Origin: Polytrichum commune
Lineage: Eukaryota; Streptophyta; Polytrichopsida; Polytrichales; Polytrichaceae
Reading direction: 5' to 3'
Assembly (NCBI GenBank): GCA_950295325.1
Contig: OX485809.1
Coordinates: 38,717,081-38,781,080, forward strand
DNA length: 64,000 bases
The notes beneath the pieces were generated by a model. That model was not told where the DNA came from. It saw only the letters and a program-made list of their open reading frames with translations, and searched no databases. A program made the translations under genes and the position numbers. Of the stretch, positions 56,456 through 64,000 are shown piece by piece (within the stretch, counting starts at the first letter, position 1; each line of letters begins with the position of its first letter).

Positions 56456-56530
56456 GAAGACATCCAGAATAACCGATGCAATAAGGCTTTGAAAGCTTTT
56501 TGAAAGTACTTCAAACCTCTTGTTTTATTT

Positions 56531-56750
56531 CAGACAAATGAGCGGGGAGAACCAAATGTTGGTTACATTATGAGCCCCTTGAATTTGAGAAATAACCAGT
56601 TGAAGTTGAAGACTTCAACCGGTTTTAGAGGGATCTATGGAATATGCATCGGATAATATAGAAAGCCTGAAAGATCACAACGTGTAGCCGGTTGGACTTG
56701 GAAACACTAGGATTTTGACCAATTATGCCCAAAAATCTCCCTGGACACTG
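56531..56750 (-). repeat. CCGGTT-rich dispersed repeat, reverse copy
   Basis: It contains GAATTTGAGAAATAACCAGT, GACTTCAACCGGTTTTAGAG, CACAACGTGTAGCCGGTTGG and TATGCCCAAAAATCTCC, then GGACACTG, the reverse of copies at 14326, 18281, 19790 and 28532. Confidence 0.7.
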
Positions 56751-56755
56751 ATTGA

Positions 56756-57720
56756 AGTTGTATGAACTGCCCATTCATGTTTGGAAGCCATGTCGTCTTT
56801 AAACATTGACATGTTGAGTAACTTCAAAAATTTCAGATTAGTTGAAAAGCGTTGGTCAACCCTTGTATGTTATTGGTCAAACCCACTAAAATGGTAAGGT
56901 AGCCGACCCGTTCTTGACCACTTAAGCTATTTAGCATATGTGTTGTTTAGGTGTGATCTAGTAATAGAATTCTCCTTGTACATAAATAGGAATAAGAAGC
57001 AATTCATATTTTTCATAATATATTTTTCACAATAATCAAATTATTGTGAATTTTCTAAGTGGATATTCTCTTCGCTCTATACTCTTGATATAGCTATCAC
57101 CAATTTGGTTGGAAAGTTGAGAACGTTCAAATCATGTAATTGATGATTGTGGCACCTCAATATGCATGTGATCGAACCTTGATTGTCAACTTAGCCACTG
57201 ACATTTTGCTGAGTTGGGTTATGATTATGACATGTCAACACCGAATAAATATTGATATTGTGTTGCACGAAAATAGGTTGACCTCAACTGCAAAATGGTG
57301 ATGGTGGTTGGGAACGGGCAAGCTACCTTAGATTAGAGAGGGCTTAAAGTGGATTTAGATGGGACATAGTGTTTTTAATAGAGAAAGATAAACTAAATTT
57401 GAAAACATGTTTTAAATACTATATACTAAAATTAAACATTTCAAAACATATAAGTGATCAAAATCTTTTTCCATGGACATGGTCACTTTTGTTTTCCGTT
57501 GGGACAACCTATTTGGATACTTTCGCCCCAAAGTCCAGATGACCACCAAATTCTATCCAATTCTAAACATATGGGATTTCATGTCACCTTCTCATCCATT
57601 TTCATGGCATGTTCACCCACAATCACTTTTGTTTTTGGTGGCCTCGTGTGATTTAAGAAAATGGGGCCGCCACTCATTCCTCGACCAATGAGATTTTGGA
57701 AAGTGGTGGTCATGATCATT
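56756..57720. other. AT-rich intergenic DNA
   Basis: No supported gene. The overlapping frames at 57454-57691 are not conserved or recognisable. Confidence 0.45.
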
Positions 57721-57723
57721 GGT

Positions 57724-58192
57724 CACTACACTAATTATCCCATTTGATGCACGCGGTACAAATTCCTGAAACACGCACTATTGTGCCAAGTCTCAAAATA
57801 GTGAAGGCTAAAGCTTTTTACTGAGTGATACTAAATTCATGAATACATGCTCATTTACCATACCTTTCAACCCCCCCCCCCCAAACAAAATAATAATAAA
57901 ATAAATAAACATGCTCTAAGGTGTAGAGCGATTAATAATTTTTTTTTGATTTTTTGATTTTTTTGAAAAACCTATATGAAAATTGAATAGTGTTAGGATA
58001 AATAATACCGATGCTTTCAGTGAACAATGTTATTATGAAGACAATTTTTAGTGAATAATGTCGGGATGAACAACGCTTCATAGATCTTGGGTGACATTAG
58101 ATTCATAGTGTAAAAAAAATTAGTATCACCTTAACTAACTTCCCACACACACTATTAGCCTTCCCTCACTAATTGGGATAATTAGTGTAGTG
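57724..58192. mobile_element. TIR element with perfect 19-bp CACTACACTAATTATCCCA ends
   Basis: The left terminus (57724-57742) and the right terminus (58174-58192) are exact inverted copies. Total 469 bp, with no ORF. The CACTA start recalls CACTA/En-Spm elements, which make 3-bp duplications, but GGT precedes and TAA follows. The superfamily is therefore open. A run of fourteen C lies near 57871-57884. Confidence 0.7.
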
Positions 58193-58346
58193 TAAATTTG
58201 TTGATTGATGTTCATACTCACACTATATTTTGATAGGCATTAGAATGTAATATGCGAGTCTGATGTTGCTATGGATTTGTCATTATGACATCATATGAGT
58301 CTATAGTATATTTTTCAAATAACATATCCATAAAGTTTCAACTTAA

Positions 58347-58845
58347 GGGCCACTTCACACACGAGACTGAGAGCCCGTGACCATTGCACTTCAAGCACTC
58401 TCCTTGGTGGACAAGGTGGAGCCGGTCCAAGTTCGCTTCACACTACGCTTGAGGGACTGACGGAGTATGTGAATGCAAGATGGATGTAAAGTCCACATGG
58501 ATTCATGCATGGCATCAAATGAATCATGTTTCATGGTCACTTGGACTATCTTCAAAAACCACCTCTTGGAGGTAAGCCTAACACAAAACCAGGAGACCAT
58601 GGCACTCCGAGCGCTCACAACCGTTGATTTATTCTATTTTATCATGCGGGAGGACCTGCATGAATAGAAATTCATTGAAATAGCATTTGGTTGAGGATCA
58701 GGTCACATGTGACTTCACACTACACTTGAAGATCCGTGACCACACGACATGATTTTGGAGGTGTGTTGGGACGGCCTTTGGACACTTTCGTATGGGCTCT
58801 CACAATTTCATGGTCACGGCTCTTGGCTCGTGTGTGAAGTGGCCC
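58347..58845. mobile_element. 499-bp TIR element (MITE), TAA TSD, copy 2
   Basis: GGGCCACTTCACACACGAG and CTCGTGTGTGAAGTGGCCC form the termini. TAA is duplicated at 58344-58346 and 58846-58848. It is the same length as the copy at 37979 and alignable by eye throughout, differing by scattered substitutions. The frames on both strands are not genes. Confidence 0.9.
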
Positions 58846-58849
58846 TAAG

Positions 58850-61052
58850 TTACATGCAAAAATCTGCTCTGGAAATGAACAACGGAGGTTTGACAATAGG
58901 GAGTCACCTCTAGGGACATCACGGTAAAAAAAAAACGTTTTCTACATCAAGTCTTCAAAGACCAAGTCGAGCACATGTTAGTTAACGACTTTGTTGTGAC
59001 TTTAACTCCTTTTGATGTCATTGGGTGCATTTCAATGATGTCGAGAGCAATTTGGTCCACTATCACCAACATATTACTTGATAAGATATTTGGCACATGG
59101 GAACCAACTCCATTTTATGAGGATTTGGAAAGAAATATCTCTTCGTTTAATTCAACGAAACTTGAGAATATCTATTAGTCGCAAGTTGAAGTTCTTGAAT
59201 TGGGGCAGCTAGTGAAGATCATGGGGGGGGGGGCTATGTTTGAGGGAGGAACGGTCCTGTGAGAGCCTTGGTGGCAATAAAAGGGTTAGTTGTTATCATG
59301 TTGTGACTTTGGCATCTTCTGTTCATGCCATCATCAAATCTATCTTCAATCATAGAAGTCATCCTTACTATTCACGAATGTGTAGACGAGTAGGTGACAA
59401 CCTAACCCTTATAAAGCTAAAGCCTTTGTCACATAGTAGCACCCATTGTACAATTGCTACAAATGAAGGTTGCAAGGTGGGGAATGCTATCATGTGAGTT
59501 GTGAGCATTGAGTGATGAGGATCAAAATGAATAAATGGAAATGCACCCACTAGTATGTTAAAATACTCATATCACAAAATTAAATCAACAACAACAATTT
59601 GATATTTTCTATTATAACCTTATAAACTTGTGGGAATTCCATCAAATGCAGCTCACCGCTCACATATTATTGTTCATTGTTCATTGTTCATTGTTCACAA
59701 GCTACTACTCACCGCTCATCGCTTATGTCCTAGCTTCCATCGTTGCAAGGTTAGAGGTGAAAACTTAGTGTAGCATTTTTGTTCAAAGCAATTTAAGCAT
59801 TGCACCCATACGGCTATATTCCTCAAATGAAATGGCGAACTTCCTCTTACCATTCTTTGGATTTTCTATAAAAAAAAAATCATTGATCGAGTTTATGGTT
59901 TTCATTTGAAAGTCTTTAGGTTAAATGAATGATAGACAAGGCATTGTGTGTGTGAATCTGATATGATACTAATGTAGTACAATTATGATACCTTTGAATA
60001 ATGTATATTTTTAACATCAAATTTACAATTGTATCAAAAAACATACATATCAAACTTCTTAAAGTAATGATCCATTTTTTTCTCACAAGTACTCATACGC
60101 ACCATCCATTACCACATAAACATTTGAGCATGGATGTTTTCATTTGCAGCCTCATCCACCTATCATATTTTTACATTTGGAAGAAGAAAAATCAATTACA
60201 CTAGGGACATTCATGATTAATGTTGACGAACCTTGAACAAGTGGCTATGCATTCTATTCATCAATAAAATATTACTTAAGGATATATGGTGCTAAAACCA
60301 ACAACCCACCTGAAACCAACACCCTCAAATCTTGCAGCACAAGTACATATTGAATTTCGAGAATGTCCACCACTTGAACATCATGCTCCCTTGTCAATTA
60401 TGGGCCATCAACCATGAAAAACGTTGAATTCTTATAAGTTATGTAGATGGGATTCAAGTAAGGCATATTTTTGTACATTGGAGTCCCATTTGAATTGGTA
60501 ACAATAAACACCTATCATATTAGCAATCTAAGAATAGTATGAACACGAAGCACTCTCAGTGATGGTTTGAGCGCCATCTACCTTAGATGTAAAAGATCAC
60601 TTGGACAAATGCACTCACTTATAAGATAAACATGTCTAATTTTGTTATTGGTCTCAAATGGAGACCTATATTTGGGTGGTGTGTGGTTACATGTGAACCT
60701 AAGAACGAGGCCATATAGACACATATTCAAAAAAGATCGGACTACTTGTTCCCAAAAAAAGTAACCATTCTAGACTCAACAACCAACATAAGTGGGAGGT
60801 AGGGGGGGACCGTGTATCCGAGTCATACTTCCATGCCCAACATCTTTGAGAATTCATATCAATTTAGGGCCACCTCCAAATTTCTTTGCGATTTAACATG
60901 GCTTCTTGTTCCACTTTGTGAATCAACCAAATTTTTGGAGTGTGCAAATTGGACTTGTATTTCATAATGAGTATGGAAAGGAACCATTTAAGACCCGTAT
61001 ACCTCATGTACACAACATTCACGTAGTGCTAAACTCTTAAGCTCTTGTAGAC
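58850..61052. other. AT-rich intergenic DNA with an AGAGATTGGAC-family copy at 60630-60800
   Basis: No gene is supported. Frames at 58975-59178 and 59240-59497 are not recognised. TTGTTCATTGTTCATTGTTC at about 59670 is a short tandem of a 10-base unit, followed by CACCGCTCA words. The forward family copy at 60630-60800 reads GACCTATATTTGGGTGGTGT, AACCTAAGAACGAGGCC and AAAAAGATCGGACTACTTG. A run of eleven or twelve G occurs near 59222. Confidence 0.45.
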
Positions 61053-61055
61053 TTA

Positions 61056-61541
61056 GGGCCACTTGACACACGAGCCAAGAGCCATGACCATGAAATTGTG
61101 GGAGCCCAAAAGAAAGTGGTCAAAGGCCGTCCCAACACATCTCCAAAATCATGTAGTGTGGTCACGGATCCTCAGTGTAGTGTGACTGGGCCCTCAACCA
61201 AATGCTATTTCAATAAATTTCTATTCATGCAGGTTCTTACACATGATAAAATAGAATAAACCAAAGGTTGTGAGCATTCAGAATGCCATGGTCTCCCGGT
61301 TTTGTGTTGGACCTACCTCCAAGAAGCGGTTCTTGAAAATAGTCCAAGTGACCATGAAACATGATGCATTTGATGCCATGTAGGAATCTATGTGGCCTTT
61401 ACATCCATCTTGCATTCACGTACTCCGTCGGTCCCTGAAACATAATGTGAATTGAACTTAGACCGGTTCCGCCTTCTCCACCAATGAGAGTGCTTGAAGT
61501 GTAATGGTCACGGGCTCTCAGTCTCGTGTGTGAAGTGGCCC
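61056..61541. mobile_element. 486-bp TIR element (MITE), TTA TSD, inverted copy 3
   Basis: GGGCCACTTGACACACGAG at the left and CTCGTGTGTGAAGTGGCCC at the right, with TTA at 61053-61055 and 61542-61544. The interior is the reverse complement of the copies at 37979 and 58347. Its left TIR carries the motif GAGCCATGACCATGAAAT, linking this family with the element at 2243. Confidence 0.9.
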
Positions 61542-61685
61542 TTATAAACTCTTGAGCTCAAATCAGTTAAAGATAGAAGTAATAATTCCCATGCTATGGG
61601 CTCCTATGACATGACCACCTTTGTGGCACCTCACTACCACTGACACACCTTCCACTCACATGTTGTCAATATTAACATTCTATTA

Positions 61686-61930
61686 AACACAATAGACTAC
61701 ATCAACTACGGTATTTAGAATCACTTGCTATTTGGAATCATGTGATGTCATTACTTCTTACCATACACTCTATTTTATATTAGAAAATTGGGCAAACATG
61801 TTGTGTGGACATAAATGAGTTTTCTTGGGAAAATAACATATTATCGAAAAAATAGTTATACATTGTGGAACCCCGCTTAGTAAGTGACACTAAATGCCAT
61901 AAACAACGTAGTGTCTTTGCACGTGGCATG
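61686..61930. mobile_element. TIR element of the TATTTAG/TCACTTACTATTTGG type
   Basis: The left arm GGTATTTAGAATCACTTGCT and ATTTGGAATCA opposes a right arm whose reverse complement is GGCATTTAGTGTCACTTAC. The outer words CAACTAC and CAACGTAGTG also oppose each other. A degenerate relative of 26871-27225. Confidence 0.5.
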
Positions 61931-62335
61931 GGCCACCTTTGTTTTTTGGGTGTGGTCTCGGAAGGGGTGACTAATTAGTGAATGGCATGTCCTAAACTTA
62001 TGTCGAATTACTTAGTTTGAGCTTTATAAAAACAAAGGAAATGTAACAAGACGATTGCTCAGGATTCTTTTGTGGACGATTGTACACGAGAAGTGCCCAA
62101 GACATGGTATCCATAACATTGCTCAACGTTCAACTCTCGTTTTGTGGGCTCTCAAACTATAACAATCGGATGCTCAAAAAGTTGTACAATACATGGAGAC
62201 TCAAATGCAGATTGAGCTCTTAGCATCCCAATGTTATATTCTCGAGGCCCACATTATTGAGTAATGTTATGTCTTTTAAATGAGGTTTAATGATTTCCTA
62301 TTCACAAATGTTGCTCTAAAGCCAGAAGAATACTA

Positions 62336-62597
62336 CTTCCTCCGTCCCAATATGGTTCTCCTCCCCCGGAGTTTTTTGTCCCAAGATGATCTTCCAAGTT
62401 CGAATGTTTATTAATTTTGTTGATGTAGAAAATTTTGCCAAGCAATCTACTGTGCCAAACAATTTTTACATCAACAAAATCTATAAGCATTTGATCTCGG
62501 ACAATCATTTTAAGACATACAACTTTGGGGGGTAGGACAATCATTTTAAGACATACAACTTTGGGGGAGTAGGACAATCATTTTGGGACAGAGGGAG
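62336..62597. mobile_element. Stowaway-like MITE (Tc1/mariner), TA TSD
   Basis: The ends CTTCCTCCGTCCCAA and the reverse complement CTCCCTCTGTCCCAA are the well-known plant Stowaway terminus. TA lies at 62334-62335 and 62598-62599. A 34-bp unit (ACAATCATTTTAAGACATAC plus AACTTTGGGGGG) is duplicated near the right end. An inner stem, TTTTGTTGATGTAGAAAA/TTTTTACATCAACAAAAT, is also present. The minus-strand frame with repeated PPKVVCLKMIV is only the duplicated unit read as protein. Confidence 0.92.
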
Positions 62598-64000
62598 TAC
62601 TAAGGCAAGTTGGGGTGCTTTTGACACTTTTGAGAACTATATCACATGTTTATGTCAAACAACCAAACATGAACCAAACATTGGCGTTGGACAAGGATAC
62701 CATTGCAACCAAGGTCATGTATTAGTTGCATACCTAGTGTGCATTGAATGTGATTCAAAAGTATGAGAATCGAGATGATCAGTGGTATTCAATTAGATGT
62801 GTGTGTGTGTGTGCGCGTGTGTTTTATATTTATGTCATGTGAGAGGGTAAATAGTTGCAACCTTGACTTCATAATAATGGAAGTTGACAACCATCAATTC
62901 TATTCTTATATTGTTGGGTTAATGTAATGCCAACATTATAAGATATGTCATTTTCAATTAATACTAAGGTAAAAAATACAGAAACAATGAAAGTAAGTTG
63001 ATTCGGCCATAAAGAGTGGCTTGCGAATTTGTGCAATGTTTTTTTGAGATGGAGTAGAGGAAATGACGAGGAATGTAAGTTGTCTCGTAACTTTATTCCA
63101 TGTGATCAATTAGTCATATTTTCCCCAAAGAGGCGAGTGAATAAAACCCTCTACTTGTACGGTGCAGTCAACCTAATTTGAGCATCAAAATATCCTAATT
63201 TGCATACGAATGCACACAAAATGGTTAACTCCATGGCACCCAAAAGTAATCCCAATTGGTGTGAAATAGAACCTATCCTACCAATCTTTGCATCTGGCCT
63301 ATCGCTACATTCTTTTTGGGCCATCATTTTTACAATTATCCATTCGGGGTCCACACAATAATCAATGTACTCCTAATCTAGTGCACTAGTAGTGGTTGTG
63401 CATCAATGCAACATCTTATGCTATTGGATTTCATAGCATTCTTAACCAAGTGTAAGGACATTATCCTTATGTTCTAGTCTCATCGGATGGGTCACCTTCC
63501 TACCACTTGATTTTTTGGTGCACCTGACCATCTATGATCCATCCAATCATAGTGGGGGTATCTAGGTGAACCAAGTATTTTCAACCATCCGTTTGGGATC
63601 CCAGGGGCTTGCTCTTTGGGGTGATAGGTGCCAACCGGCTTGTCTGCCCCCGTTGAAGGTGTTCACCTTCAAAAGAGGCAGTATTTGTCAAGGGGCCTCT
63701 AATTTTCATGATGCCCGTTTCTGGGTTACATATAGATTTAGACCAACTCGACAATTAATCAACACCATAATTCACACTGGTAGCAACATCGGAGTCGTTT
63801 TTCTTTCTCTCCGGCCAATACAAAATAGTTCAAGATCCTTTATTAAAATGTGTACAAATACCAAGAATATTCAAGTGGCAAGCTCTCATTAGTGAAGACC
63901 TCATTGTTACATACTGAGTACCTATCTTTGGACAAAACCTTGTCATGTCTACCAAGATTCAACTTGAAAATCCTTGCCAAAAGAAAATCCACTGATTGTA
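62598..64000. other. Intergenic DNA with a short (GT)n tract
   Basis: GT dinucleotides run from about 62800 to 62821, interrupted by CGCG. The frame at 63566-63892 is not recognised. No other feature is seen up to the window end. Confidence 0.45.

Noticed and set aside
57724-58192. CACTA (En/Spm) transposon
   Set aside because: The terminus begins CACTA, but the flanking triplets (GGT and TAA) do not match and no subterminal transposase sites are evident; left as an unclassified TIR element.
62302-62577. 91-codon minus-strand frame with repeated PPKVVCLKMIV
   Set aside because: It is the duplicated 34-bp unit of a Stowaway-like MITE.

Overview
The window looks like nuclear DNA of a land plant with a large, repeat-filled genome. 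The evidence is spliced genes with GT-AG introns, a plant-style F-box/kelch gene, a gene for a protein with a chloroplast transit peptide, a Stowaway-type element, many small terminal-inverted-repeat (TIR) elements and 5'-truncated LINEs. There is no operon structure, no Shine-Dalgarno spacing and no recognisable rRNA or tRNA gene. I cannot name the species. A non-seed plant (fern, lycophyte or bryophyte) is a guess based on the LINE C-terminal protein style and the shapes of the two genes.

Only about 43.7-52.3 kb is clearly genic. It holds two intact genes on the plus strand. The first is a three-exon F-box/kelch-repeat gene (46431-49308, 440 residues after splicing), preceded by an upstream region with three direct repeats of about 265 bp. 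The second is a three-exon gene (50637-52294, 191 residues) for a small chloroplast-targeted protein with two predicted membrane segments. Both splice in frame at ordinary GT-AG sites. Nothing indicates that the two products work together. Weaker coding traces are a PPR-like fragment (53121-53345), a degenerate LRR fragment (56040-56350, minus), a promoter-like TATA stretch with a 41-codon ORF (36053-36271), and an open 114-codon reading frame inside a transposon (21814-22158, minus).

The rest is AT-rich DNA built mostly from mobile elements. I could delimit by sequence: three 5'-truncated LINE copies with 11-15 bp target-site duplications (TSDs) at 3333-3490, 24886-25489 and 42001-42988; several families of TIR elements with 3-bp TAA/TTA duplications (PIF/Harbinger-like); one Stowaway-like element; several fold-back elements; and two copies of an unusual element whose termini are CTC followed by a long G run, each flanked by a perfect 8-bp TSD (21080-22388 and 23199-23547). 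At least fourteen copies of another dispersed repeat, with the core AGAGATTGGACTA, are scattered through the window.

Two places show elements giving rise to tandem repeats. About six units of 155-156 bp (28979-29909) each end in the first bases of the small TIR element that borders the array. A 93-bp subterminal unit is repeated four times inside a larger TIR element (26051-26420). The strongest candidates for something undescribed are the G-run-terminated transposon family with its internal ORF, and this array next to a MITE.
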